This document shows, piece by piece, positions 51,103 to 59,919 of a stretch of DNA of 64,000 bases (position 1 is its first letter; the number at the start of each line of letters is the position of its first letter). The translations under genes were made by a program, and so were the position numbers. The notes beneath the pieces were generated by a model. It was given only the letters and a program-made list of their open reading frames with translations. It had not been told where the DNA came from and ran no database searches. This DNA comes from Ruminococcus sp. Phil15 (GTDB lineage Bacteria; Bacillota; Clostridia; Oscillospirales; Ruminococcaceae): assembly GCA_001940995.1 (NCBI GenBank), contig MSHC01000034.1, positions 1 to 64,000 of the forward strand. The letters run 5' to 3'.

Positions 51103-51648
51103 ATGAAAAAACCACACGTTATTATCGGAAAGAAGCAAATCGTCCTCGCAAGTATGACCCTTATTCTCGGTATGGCAGTCTACATCAATTATGTAGCGTC
51201 GCAGACAACGCCCGAGCTTAAAGCCACCGAGGTTATAAGCGGCGGTACAAGTATCGCATACGGAGATACACAGTCGGTAAACGGCTCCGCAACAGATGCC
51301 GCATCATATTTTGCTCAGGCAAGAATCGACCGCACACGTTCAAGGGACGAAGCAATTGAAACCCTCTCGCTCATTATGACAGGCGGCGACAGTACGGACG
51401 AAGAACAGGCAGTAGCTACCGAAAACGCCGTTGCGCTAAGCGAGCTTATCGAAACTGAAAGCAAGATTGAAAACCTCATTATCGCCGCAGGCTTCGAGGA
51501 TTGCGTAGTGTACCTCGACGGAGAGTCGGCAAGCATCGTTGTAAAGTCCGAGGGACTTACAGCACAGCAGGCGGCGCAGATTAAAGCAATTCTGCTTAGC
51601 GAAGTAGAGGTAGAAAACGAAAATATCAGAATTTTTGATGTAAACTAG
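51103..51648 (+). CDS. spoIIIAH: Stage III sporulation protein AH
   Basis: A 181-residue protein that contacts SpoIIQ across the septum. One N-terminal helix (about 14-33, LASMTLILGMAVYINYVAS) is followed by a linker and the YscJ/FliF-like ring-building domain with IENLIIAAGFEDCVVYLDG. ATG 51103 follows AAAGGAG. It ends the operon; no strong terminator is seen before the asp23 promoter. Confidence 0.95.
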   Translation: MKKPHVIIGKKQIVLASMTLILGMAVYINYVASQTTPELKATEVISGGTSIAYGDTQSVNGSATDAASYFAQARIDRTRSRDEAIETLSLIMTGGDSTDEEQAVATENAVALSELIETESKIENLIIAAGFEDCVVYLDGESASIVVKSEGLTAQQAAQIKAILLSEVEVENENIRIFDVN

Positions 51649-51677
51649 TTGTGTTTTTATCTTAAACGTGATATAAT
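51649..51677 (+). promoter_or_regulatory. Sigma-A promoter for asp23-nusB
   Basis: TTGTGT (51649-51654), 17 bases, TATAAT (51672-51677). It separates the housekeeping genes from the sporulation operon. Confidence 0.8.
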
Positions 51678-51731
51678 ATACATATGTATATAAACTTGTA
51701 TATATCTAGTTTGCATAGGAGGTACTCTGTA

Positions 51732-52082
51732 ATGGAGAAAACTAAAAAGAATGTAAAAGGAAAGCTTATGGTGAGCGAGGCGGTAATTTCTACTATCGCA
51801 GTAAACGCCGTTAAGGATATCGACGAGGTAGTAAAGATTCTTCCGCAGCCTAAAACTATAAAGAATATCATGCTTTCGTCGGGCAGCGCATCGCCTGTAA
51901 AGGTCGGTTATGTCGATGACGTAGTTGAGCTTTCCGTGTATATATCCATAAAGAAAGGCACAAAGGCAACTAAGGTTGCAAAGCTTGTGCAGGAAAAGGT
52001 TAAGTCTAACGTCCAGGCAATGACAGGTCTTACGGTTGCGAGAGTAAACGTAACGGTTGCCGACGTTGTTGTGACCGCATAA
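51732..52082 (+). CDS. Asp23/Gls24 family envelope stress protein
   Basis: A 116-residue DUF322 protein with KLMVSEAVISTIAVNAVKDI, VELSVYISIKKG and VNVTVADVV strands. Family members are membrane-associated envelope stress proteins; in Firmicutes this copy is often found before nusB. ATG 51732 follows AGGAGGT; the open frame extends back 16 codons without support. Confidence 0.92.
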   Translation: MEKTKKNVKGKLMVSEAVISTIAVNAVKDIDEVVKILPQPKTIKNIMLSSGSASPVKVGYVDDVVELSVYISIKKGTKATKVAKLVQEKVKSNVQAMTGLTVARVNVTVADVVVTA

Positions 52083-52103
52083 CAAAAGAAATAAGCCAGA
52101 CTG

Positions 52104-52127
52104 CCTTCGCCGTAATTGCGGCGGAGG
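52104..52127 (+). terminator. GC-rich hairpin between asp23 and nusB
   Basis: CCTTCGCCG pairs with CGGCGGAGG (one G-T) around TAATTG. No T run follows directly, so it may be a weak terminator or an mRNA-stabilising element. Confidence 0.5.
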
Positions 52128-52174
52128 TATGACTGCGTTTTAAGAAACTTTAAAACCGGGAGAAGTGGATTTTT

Positions 52175-52585
52175 ATGCCAACAAGACACGAAATCAGAGA
52201 AGCAGCATTTGTCCTCAGCTTTGAGAAACTTTTCAGAGAAGAGGACTCATTTGATGAAATTTTCGACACAGCGGAAAGCGTTGACGAATTCCCGATAACA
52301 GACAGTGCAAAGAAGCTCGTCCTGAACGTCTTTGAAAAGGCTGAGGAAATTGATGCGGTTATCGCAAAATATTCCGAAAAGAGAAGCGTTGAAAGAATAC
52401 CTAAGCTTAATCTTGCCATACTTCGCATTGCAATTTATGAAGCGCTCTATGACGATAAGGTGCCCGTAAATGTCGCAATAAGCGAAGCCGTACTTATAGC
52501 TAAAGCGTATGCAGTCGATACCGATGTGTCGTTTATTAACGGCGTCCTCGGTGCGTTCTCTAGAAATCTTACAGAAAATGCGTGA
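52175..52585 (+). CDS. nusB: Transcription antitermination protein NusB
   Basis: NusB binds boxA RNA with NusE (S10) during rRNA transcription. The 136-residue protein has the family opening RHEIREAAFVLSFE (4-17) and the conserved LAILRIAIYEALYDDKVP region near 88-105. Length is typical. Its stop overlaps the next gene by 8 bases. Confidence 0.95.
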   Translation: MPTRHEIREAAFVLSFEKLFREEDSFDEIFDTAESVDEFPITDSAKKLVLNVFEKAEEIDAVIAKYSEKRSVERIPKLNLAILRIAIYEALYDDKVPVNVAISEAVLIAKAYAVDTDVSFINGVLGAFSRNLTENA

Positions 52586-53525
52586 TTTTTTAGGAATAGA
52601 TACAAGCAACTATACAACCTCGTGCGCCATTTTCAGAGCAGATACAGGCGAGCTTTTTCAGCAGAAAAAACTGCTTCCCGTAAAGAAAGGCGAATTGGGC
52701 ATTAGACAGTCCGACGCCGTTTTTCACCATACAAAACAGCTGCCTGAGCTTATGGAAAGCCTGAAGAAACAAACGGGCGTAATGTCGCTCTGTGCAATAA
52801 CAGCGTCAAATGCCCCCAGAACGCTTGCGGGATCGTATATGCCGTGCTTTACGGTCGGAGAAACATGCGCAAGAACACTTGGCGCAGTAACAAACTGTGA
52901 AACGTATTTTACCTCGCATCAGATAGGACACGTCCTTGCCGCACTTTACAGCGCTGATATGCTGAAGCTCATACATAGTGATAAGCCGTTTCTTGCATTT
53001 CATGTCAGCGGCGGCACAACTGATCTGCTGCTCTGTACGCCCGACGCCGAAATGGTGCTTGATGTAAAAGAAATAGCCTCGTCGCTCGATTTGAAAGCGG
53101 GACAGGCTGTCGATAGAGTGGGGCTTATGCTGGGACTTTCATTCCCCTGCGGAAAAGAACTTGAAAAGCTTGCAGATAATGCCGACAAGCATTACAAGTG
53201 CAAAGCTGTCTTAAAGGATATGAACTGTTGTCTTTCCGGACTTGAAAACAGATGCAAAAAGCTTTTGGACGATGGAGAAACAAAGGAAAATATCGCCGCA
53301 TACTGTATCGACTTTATCTGCGAAACGGTCCGTTCTATGACAGAGAAAGCATTGGAACGCTACCCCGATAGCTATGTAATATACGCAGGCGGCGTAATGT
53401 CAAATATAATTATCAGAAATAGGCTCTCAAAAAGCTTCAGAGCAGGCTTTGCCGAGCCGGAGCTTTCCTGCGATAACGCCGCAGGTGTTGCTATATACGG
53501 CGCAATAAGAAAAGGATTGGTGTAA
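52578..53525 (+). CDS. TsaD/Kae1/Gcp-like protein
   Basis: A 315-residue ASKHA-fold protein of the TsaD family. It has DTSNYTTS (7-14), a metal-site HQIGH near 114-118 in place of the usual HHxxAH, VSGGTTDLLL near 141-150 and AGGVMSN near 271-277. TsaD itself, which makes t6A in tRNA, is usually about 340 residues with HHMEAH; this looks like the shorter clostridial paralogue, so I withhold the symbol. ATG 52578 overlaps the nusB stop; its ribosome binding site is weak. Confidence 0.8.
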   Translation: MRDFLGIDTSNYTTSCAIFRADTGELFQQKKLLPVKKGELGIRQSDAVFHHTKQLPELMESLKKQTGVMSLCAITASNAPRTLAGSYMPCFTVGETCARTLGAVTNCETYFTSHQIGHVLAALYSADMLKLIHSDKPFLAFHVSGGTTDLLLCTPDAEMVLDVKEIASSLDLKAGQAVDRVGLMLGLSFPCGKELEKLADNADKHYKCKAVLKDMNCCLSGLENRCKKLLDDGETKENIAAYCIDFICETVRSMTEKALERYPDSYVIYAGGVMSNIIIRNRLSKSFRAGFAEPELSCDNAAGVAIYGAIRKGLV

Positions 53526-53527
53526 CC

Positions 53528-54727
53528 TTGTCATCTGTACTTACAGTATCACAGCTAAACAGATATGTAGGCTTTAAGCTGAAACAGGATATAAAGCTAC
53601 GCTCTGTCGCAATATCAGGCGAGATATCAAACCTCTCTGCACATTATAAAACAGGACACCTGTTCTTTACCTTGAAAGACGAAACCTCCGCCCTTAAAGC
53701 CGTGATGTTTTCGTCCGCCGCCGCAAATCTCAGATTTATGCCGAAGGACGGGATGAAAGTAATTGCCCTCGGAAATATCGAGTGCTATGAGCGTGACGGA
53801 GTGTACCAGATTGTATGTGCGTCTATGTCACCGATTGGAGAGGGAAGCCGTTCCGCCGAGCTTGAAGCGTTAAAGCAAAAGCTGACGCTCCTAGGCGTCT
53901 TTGACGAGAATAATAAAAAGCGGATTCCCGAAGCCCCTAAAAAAATCGGCGTCGTGACATCTCCCGATGCCGCGGCCTTGCAGGACGTGCTTTCCATAAT
54001 CGAAAGACGGTATCCGATCGCTAAGGTTATGATTTCACCAACTAATGTTCAAGGCGACGACGCTCCTCAGAGCATCAAAAAAGCAATCATAAACGCCGAC
54101 TCCAAAGACTGCGATGTAATTATCATAACAAGAGGCGGCGGCTCGTCAGAAAATCTTATGGCATTCAATGACGAAAGGGTAGTAATGGCAGTCTATAACT
54201 GCAAGACTCCCGTTATCTCCGCAGTAGGACATGAAACCGATACGACACTCTGCGACTACGCCGCAGATATGAGAGCGCCTACTCCATCGGCCGCCGCAGA
54301 AATAGCCGTGCCAAAGACGGATAACCTTAAAGGCATATTAAACGGATATAACCTGCGTATGCAGTCGGCAATGGACAGAAAAATGTCAGCGTATAGCATT
54401 GCCCTGACAAGACTGAAAAACACGCTCGACAGCCATTCGCCAGAAAAAAGGCTCGACGCTCTCTCGCATAAGCTTGAAATGCTGTCAGTAGGAATTAACC
54501 GCAGTATTAGTACAAAGCTCATCGGCTTTGAGGCAAGTCTGTCTGAGCGCTATTCAAAGCTTGAAGCGTTAAATCCGCTGGGCGTTCTGAACCGTGGATT
54601 TGCAGTAGTAAAGAATGAAGGCGGCAGTATAATAACAAAAGATAATGTCGCTGTCGGCGACGATATAAAGATTATGACAAAGGATATGGAGCTTACAGCA
54701 AAGGTCGGCTCTGTAACGGTGATGTGA
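53528..54727 (+). CDS. xseA: Exodeoxyribonuclease VII large subunit
   Basis: XseA is the catalytic subunit of the single-strand exonuclease VII. The 399-residue protein has the N-terminal OB fold (SVLTVSQLNRYV opening), the central nuclease domain with TRGGGSSENLMAFNDE and PTPSAAAEIA, and a coiled-coil C-terminus. Start TTG 53528 has AAAGGA about 11 bases upstream and lies 2 bases after the previous stop. Confidence 0.95.
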   Translation: MSSVLTVSQLNRYVGFKLKQDIKLRSVAISGEISNLSAHYKTGHLFFTLKDETSALKAVMFSSAAANLRFMPKDGMKVIALGNIECYERDGVYQIVCASMSPIGEGSRSAELEALKQKLTLLGVFDENNKKRIPEAPKKIGVVTSPDAAALQDVLSIIERRYPIAKVMISPTNVQGDDAPQSIKKAIINADSKDCDVIIITRGGGSSENLMAFNDERVVMAVYNCKTPVISAVGHETDTTLCDYAADMRAPTPSAAAEIAVPKTDNLKGILNGYNLRMQSAMDRKMSAYSIALTRLKNTLDSHSPEKRLDALSHKLEMLSVGINRSISTKLIGFEASLSERYSKLEALNPLGVLNRGFAVVKNEGGSIITKDNVAVGDDIKIMTKDMELTAKVGSVTVM

Positions 54728-54728
54728 T

Positions 54729-54935
54729 ATGAAAAACGACATCTCATTTGAAAATGCAATGCAAAGATTAGAGGAGATAACGAAGCTCCTAGAAAACCCC
54801 GATGTCACTCTTGACGAGTCCGTAGAGCTTTACAAGGAGGGCGTAGAGCTTTCCGCAGCTTGTAAAACAAAGCTTGATAACGCAAGACTCTCCGTGACAG
54901 CTTTGGATTATAATAATAACGAAAAGGAAATTTAA
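54729..54935 (+). CDS. xseB: Exodeoxyribonuclease VII small subunit
   Basis: A 68-residue helical subunit that binds the XseA coiled coil. The family pattern SFENAMQRLEEITKLLE and LDESVELYKEGVELS is complete. ATG is one base after the xseA stop. Confidence 0.96.
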   Translation: MKNDISFENAMQRLEEITKLLENPDVTLDESVELYKEGVELSAACKTKLDNARLSVTALDYNNNEKEI

Positions 54936-54938
54936 GCC

Positions 54939-55832
54939 ATGGATAAGACATTTTCCGCAAGGCTCTCAGAGCTTTCCGAGATTATAAACAAAAGACTTCC
55001 ACAGCTTGTCGATATCTCGAACGTCCTTACAAAAGAAGTCTCCGAGGCGGCAGCGTATTCTCTCAGCGCAGGCGGCAAGCGTCTGAGACCGGTACTTATG
55101 AGAGAGTTTTATAAGATGTCAAGCGGCGATGAAAGCCTTAAATATCTTGATATATTCTGCACAATAGAGCTTATCCATACGTTTTCGCTCATTCACGACG
55201 ACCTCCCGTGTATGGATAACGATGATTTTCGCAGAGGCAAGCCGTCCTGCCATAAAGCGTACCCCGAAGCAATCGCCCTCTTGGCAGGCGACCAGCTTTG
55301 TACATTGCCATACGAGATTATCTCAAAATCCGCAAAGGAAGGAATTATCTCAGCAGACGTCGCAGTAAAGCTCATTTATGCGCTCTCAAAAGCTGTGGGC
55401 GTGTGCGGAATGATAGGCGGTCAGGTTATTGATATGCTTTCAGAAAGCAGAGAAATCCCTATCGAAACGCTTGATGAGTTGCAGAAAAAGAAAACGGGAG
55501 CGCTTATAAGCGCCGCCTGTGAAATGGGCTGTATCCTCGCAAATGCCGAGGATAAGTGTGACGCAGCAAGAGAGTATGCAAATAAGCTCGGTCTTGCATT
55601 CCAGATCAGAGATGATATCCTAGATGTTACAGGTACATTTGAACAGCTCGGCAAGCCGATAGGCAGCGACAGCCAGCAGAATAAATCTACCTATGTATCG
55701 CTTTTAGGACTCGGTAAATCCGAGGAAATCTGTAAAGAGCTGACAGAAGAAGCCGCAAAGCTGCTCCAAAGGTTTGAAAACAACCGGTTTTTAACCGAGT
55801 TGACCTGGAGCCTGCTTTCAAGAAACAACTAG
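54939..55832 (+). CDS. ispA: Polyprenyl (farnesyl/geranyl) diphosphate synthase
   Basis: Adds isopentenyl diphosphate to allylic diphosphates to make C15 (or C10/C20) isoprenoids. The 297-residue protein has GGKRLRP near 45-51, the first Asp-rich motif DDLPCMD (DDxxxxD type) and the second DDILD. It stands between xseB and dxs, the usual Firmicutes order, and dxs supplies its precursor pathway. ATG follows AAAAGGAAA. Confidence 0.94.
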   Translation: MDKTFSARLSELSEIINKRLPQLVDISNVLTKEVSEAAAYSLSAGGKRLRPVLMREFYKMSSGDESLKYLDIFCTIELIHTFSLIHDDLPCMDNDDFRRGKPSCHKAYPEAIALLAGDQLCTLPYEIISKSAKEGIISADVAVKLIYALSKAVGVCGMIGGQVIDMLSESREIPIETLDELQKKKTGALISAACEMGCILANAEDKCDAAREYANKLGLAFQIRDDILDVTGTFEQLGKPIGSDSQQNKSTYVSLLGLGKSEEICKELTEEAAKLLQRFENNRFLTELTWSLLSRNN

Positions 55833-55865
55833 ATTATAGGCTTTTAAAAACAAAGGAAGTAGATT

Positions 55866-57710
55866 ATGGAGAAGAAAAGTTCCGTTAATATATATGATCT
55901 TAACCTGCCGTCGGATTTAAGAAAGCTGACGGTAGGCGAGTGCGACGATATATGCGCCCAGATAAGGGATATACTTGTCGATACCGTTTCAAAGAACGGC
56001 GGACATCTTGCATCAAACCTCGGCACGGTAGAGCTTTCTGTCGCACTTCACAGAGTGTTCCATTCACCAAAGGATAAGCTTGTCTGGGACGTGAGCCACC
56101 AGTCTTATACCCATAAGCTCCTGACAGGCCGTCTTGAAAGCTTTAATACGCTAAGACAGCAGGGCGGTATCTCAGGCTTCACCAGACCGTCGGAGTCAAA
56201 GCACGACGCCTTCGTAGGCGGACATAGCTCAACAGCCGTTTCCGCCGCACTCGGCATGGCAACGGCTATGCGCCTTAAAGGGGATAATAAGCATAGCGCC
56301 ATTGCAATCGTAGGGGACGGCGCAACCTCAGGCGGACTCTTTTTTGAAGGCATAAATAATGCGGGAAAAAGTAAAACAAATACTATTGTCGTAATAAACA
56401 ACAACGAAATGTCAATTTCAAAAAGCGTGGGTGGCTTTGCTAAATACCTCTCGGTTATGAGAACATCGGATTCGTATATAAGAACAAAAGGCGTAGTCCA
56501 GAATGTGCTGGATAAAACGCCGATTTTGGGTAAGCCTATAGCAAATACTATCCGTTATTCAAAAAATGTAGTAAAGGAAGCTCTTATCCACAGTAATTTC
56601 TTTGAGGAGATGGGCTTTGAATTTATAGGTCCTATCGACGGACATAATATCGCAGAATTGGAGTACGGACTCAGACAGGCTAAAAATATGCATAAGCCTG
56701 TAATAGTGTATGTCATGACAGTTAAGGGTAAAGGCTATGCCCCTGCCGAAGCAAACCCGGGCGAGTATCACGGCGTAGGCTCGTTCGAGATTAAAACAGG
56801 TAACCCGGACGTTACGCCGGCAGACAGCTTTTCCGCAGAATTCGGCTGCTGCGTCAGCGATTTGGCGAGGGATAATAACAAGGTCTGCGCCGTAACTGCA
56901 GCCATGAAATACGGTACGGGACTTCAGTATTTTGCGAAGGAGCATCCGTCAAGATTTTTCGATGTCGGAATTGCGGAAGAACACGCCGTAACATTCTGCG
57001 GAGGTCTTGCGTCAATGGGTATGATACCCGTCTTTGCAGTGTATTCGACATTTCTCCAAAGAGCGGTCGACCAGATTATCCACGACCTCGCAATTAGTAA
57101 TACCCACGCAGTTATCGGCGTGGACAGGGCAGGAATCGTCGGCGGCGACGGAGAAACACACCAAGGCATTTTTGACGTTTCGCTACTTACATCAATCCCG
57201 AATACTACCGTGTATTCGCCGTCCTGTTATGAGGAATTGCGCCTGTGTACTGGAAAGGCAATTCTGTCGGATAACGGAGTATGCGCAGTCAGATATCCAA
57301 GAGGAGAGGAAACGGAAATCTGTGCAAAGAGCGTTTTGTCAACCGACTTTGTGTTTGAGAATAATTCCGCAGATATTCTGCTTGTTACCTATGGCAGACT
57401 CTACGAGAATGTAACAAAAGCTAAAAGCATATTAAATAAAGCAGGCGTTAAGGCAGATGTGTTAAAGCTTGTAAAAATCCATCCTGTCAGCAAGCAGGCG
57501 GCCGACGTTATATCCTCGCACAAAAAGGTATTCTTCTTTGAAGAAAGCTATGAGAACGGCTCTGTCTCTCAGAAGCTTGACCGCCTTGCAAACGAAAGTT
57601 ATGCTACCTGCATAACCGATTTTTTGCCGCATTCCGACGTAGGTTCTCTGCTTGACAAGTGCGGTTTATCTCCTGAAAAGATAGCAAAAAAAGTTATAGA
57701 AAACATCTGA
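55866..57710 (+). CDS. dxs: 1-deoxy-D-xylulose-5-phosphate synthase
   Basis: Dxs condenses pyruvate and glyceraldehyde 3-phosphate with thiamine diphosphate, first step of the MEP isoprenoid pathway. The 614-residue protein has GHLASNLG with conserved His, DVSHQSY, the cofactor motif GDGATSGGLFFEGINN, GIAEEHAVTF and HQGIFD. ATG follows AAAGGAAG. Length is typical. Confidence 0.96.
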   Translation: MEKKSSVNIYDLNLPSDLRKLTVGECDDICAQIRDILVDTVSKNGGHLASNLGTVELSVALHRVFHSPKDKLVWDVSHQSYTHKLLTGRLESFNTLRQQGGISGFTRPSESKHDAFVGGHSSTAVSAALGMATAMRLKGDNKHSAIAIVGDGATSGGLFFEGINNAGKSKTNTIVVINNNEMSISKSVGGFAKYLSVMRTSDSYIRTKGVVQNVLDKTPILGKPIANTIRYSKNVVKEALIHSNFFEEMGFEFIGPIDGHNIAELEYGLRQAKNMHKPVIVYVMTVKGKGYAPAEANPGEYHGVGSFEIKTGNPDVTPADSFSAEFGCCVSDLARDNNKVCAVTAAMKYGTGLQYFAKEHPSRFFDVGIAEEHAVTFCGGLASMGMIPVFAVYSTFLQRAVDQIIHDLAISNTHAVIGVDRAGIVGGDGETHQGIFDVSLLTSIPNTTVYSPSCYEELRLCTGKAILSDNGVCAVRYPRGEETEICAKSVLSTDFVFENNSADILLVTYGRLYENVTKAKSILNKAGVKADVLKLVKIHPVSKQAADVISSHKKVFFFEESYENGSVSQKLDRLANESYATCITDFLPHSDVGSLLDKCGLSPEKIAKKVIENI

Positions 57711-57726
57711 AAGGATTTTGTGTTAA

Positions 57727-58524
57727 ATGTCTGACCGCCTCGATTCAAGAATGGTAAAGCTGTCGCTTGCTTCATCACGGGAGCGTGCAAAAGAGCTTAT
57801 AAAATATTCTTTTGTGACAGTGAACGGAAAAACCGCAAGCAAGCCGTCCGAAAAAGTCGAGGATACCGACATTATCGAGGTAACAGGCGGACAGCTGCAG
57901 TATGTCGGCAGAGCAGGTCTGAAGCTTCGCAAAGCTTACGAATATTTCAAAATTGACTTCGAAGATAAAATCTGTGCCGATATAGGTGCGTCAACAGGCG
58001 GCTTTACCGATTTTATGCTCCAGAACGGCGCAAAAAAGGTGTATGCCGTCGACGTCGGACACGGTCAGCTTGCAAAGAAGCTTTGCGATGACGAAAGAGT
58101 CGTCAATCTTGAGGGCGTGAATGTTAAAGAGCTGGGTAAAGACTTTTTCCCCGACAGTATCGACATTATGACCGCCGATCTTTCATTCATATCGCTTAAA
58201 GTCGCCATGCCTCCTATGCTTTCGTCAATTAGCGTCGGAACAGAGCTTGTATTGCTGATTAAGCCTCAGTTTGAAGCTGGAAAATCCGCAATAGGCAAGG
58301 GCGGAATAGTCAGAAATATAAAAGCGCACAACGCCGTTTTGTCGGATATCCTTTCGTTTATGTGCGAGGCAGGACTCAGGGTTTCCGGCATCACACATTC
58401 GGGAATTAAGGGCGGCGATGGAAATATCGAATATATTACCCACGCAACGTATATTGACGCCCCACAGCAGGCATTTATAGATATCCCAAAGCTTACTAAA
58501 TCAGCATTTGAAGAACTTAGATAA
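57727..58524 (+). CDS. tlyA: TlyA-family rRNA 2'-O-methyltransferase
   Basis: A 265-residue protein with an N-terminal S4 RNA-binding domain (about 3-62) and a methyltransferase domain: AdoMet motif DIGASTGGFTDFML, VDVGHGQL, DLSFISL and LIKPQFEAG, giving the K-D-K-E type catalytic set. The family modifies ribosomal RNA; the exact positions in this organism are not known. ATG follows AAAGGA. The position between dxs and nadK is conserved in Firmicutes. Confidence 0.93.
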   Translation: MSDRLDSRMVKLSLASSRERAKELIKYSFVTVNGKTASKPSEKVEDTDIIEVTGGQLQYVGRAGLKLRKAYEYFKIDFEDKICADIGASTGGFTDFMLQNGAKKVYAVDVGHGQLAKKLCDDERVVNLEGVNVKELGKDFFPDSIDIMTADLSFISLKVAMPPMLSSISVGTELVLLIKPQFEAGKSAIGKGGIVRNIKAHNAVLSDILSFMCEAGLRVSGITHSGIKGGDGNIEYITHATYIDAPQQAFIDIPKLTKSAFEELR

Positions 58525-58546
58525 ACATGAAAGACGGTGAGTTTCT

Positions 58547-59407
58547 GTGAAAATTTTCCTCTGCCCTAATCTTGAGAAAAAAGCCTGTATGGAATATCTC
58601 CATGAAGCCTGCGAAATTCTTATTTCAAAGGGCTGTGGGCTTTATGCGGATAAAGCCCTTTCAGGGTACATAGACGATAAGTCAGTAGTGTTCGGCACAC
58701 CGTCCGAGCTTGTTCCGACCTGCGACTGTATTTTGGTTGTAGGCGGCGACGGAACAATTTTAAAGCACGCAAAAAAGTTTGCCCTTTATAAAAAAGCAGT
58801 CCTGGGTCTTAACAGCGGCAGGCTCGGCTTTATGGCTACGCTAGAGCATAACGAAATCAATCTCCTCGAAAGATTTTGCGACGGCGACTACACTGTATCA
58901 AACAGAATGATGCTTAAAGCTGTTGCGCATCTTAAAAGCGGAGAAATAAAGGAATTTGACGCCCTCAACGATATTGTCTTTGCAAAGGGGGACGGCTGTA
59001 AAATTGCCGATTTTGAAGTTTCAAAGAACGGAAACGTCGTAACGTCAATAAGAGCCGACGGACTTATTTTCTCAACCCCGACGGGTGCAACGGCCTATTC
59101 TCTATCGGCAGGGGGTCCCATTATCGAGCCTGAGCTTGACTCAATAGAGTTTACGCAAATTTGTCCGCATTCTCTCTTTGCTCGTTCAATGCTCTTTACA
59201 CCCGATTCAGAGCTTACCGTAAAATACAGTGCGAACAATAATCCTGCCGTAAGACTTGAAGTTGACGGCGTTGCAAAGCTTCTGATATCTCCGGACGACA
59301 GGGTCAGCATAATGCGTTCGGAAAAGGTCGTAAGTCTTATAGACATCTCAGGAAGCAGCTTCTACGATTCCGTTAACCGTAAGCTTGCAAGACCGTTAAA
59401 GGGATAA
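58547..59407 (+). CDS. nadK: NAD kinase
   Basis: NadK phosphorylates NAD to NADP. The 286-residue protein has VVGGDGTILKHA with the catalytic Asp, GLNSGRLGFMATLE, NDIVF and STPTGATAYSLSAGGP. GTG 58547 is chosen as it begins the family's first strand and has a GACGGTGAG site upstream. It complements nadB and nadC earlier in the window. Confidence 0.95.
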   Translation: MKIFLCPNLEKKACMEYLHEACEILISKGCGLYADKALSGYIDDKSVVFGTPSELVPTCDCILVVGGDGTILKHAKKFALYKKAVLGLNSGRLGFMATLEHNEINLLERFCDGDYTVSNRMMLKAVAHLKSGEIKEFDALNDIVFAKGDGCKIADFEVSKNGNVVTSIRADGLIFSTPTGATAYSLSAGGPIIEPELDSIEFTQICPHSLFARSMLFTPDSELTVKYSANNNPAVRLEVDGVAKLLISPDDRVSIMRSEKVVSLIDISGSSFYDSVNRKLARPLKG

Positions 59408-59427
59408 TCGGAGGAGAGGACAAATAT

Positions 59428-59886
59428 ATGAAAAAGCAACGCCAACAGGCGATTCTCGGAATGATTTCAAAACAGGATATCTCAACGCAGGAAGCGCTCA
59501 AGGGAGGACTTGAAGCCCTCGGCTTTACCGTTACACAGGCAACTGTTTCGAGAGATATAAACGAATTAAATCTCGTTAAAACGCTCACTAAAAACGGCAG
59601 CTATAAGTATACAAGGATTTCCTCGAAGGCGTCAGCCAAAACTCCGCTTGAAGAACTCCATACGCTTATGGGCAGTCTTGTAACAGCGCTCGACTTTGCA
59701 GGGAACACAGTGGTCGTGAAATGCCAGACGGGTATGGCACAGGCGGTCTGCGCAAAACTCGACGCAACAAAGCTTCCGCAGGTAGTGGGTACTCTCGCAG
59801 GCGACGATACAATTTTTGTTTTGGTGCGCACCCCCGAATCTGCTGCTCAGCTCGTTGAGGAGCTTAAAGCATATATCAAGGGATAA
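59428..59886 (+). CDS. argR: Arginine repressor
   Basis: ArgR is a hexameric repressor/activator of arginine genes with arginine as co-repressor. The 152-residue protein has the N-terminal winged helix with GFTVTQATVSRDINEL and the C-terminal oligomerisation and Arg-binding part with GTLAGDDTIFVLVR. ATG follows GGAGGAGAGG. No arginine gene is adjacent, though carB is a possible target. Confidence 0.94.
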   Translation: MKKQRQQAILGMISKQDISTQEALKGGLEALGFTVTQATVSRDINELNLVKTLTKNGSYKYTRISSKASAKTPLEELHTLMGSLVTALDFAGNTVVVKCQTGMAQAVCAKLDATKLPQVVGTLAGDDTIFVLVRTPESAAQLVEELKAYIKG

Positions 59887-59919
59887 GTTATTCAAGATTT
59901 ACGAAAGGAGAGCGGCAGT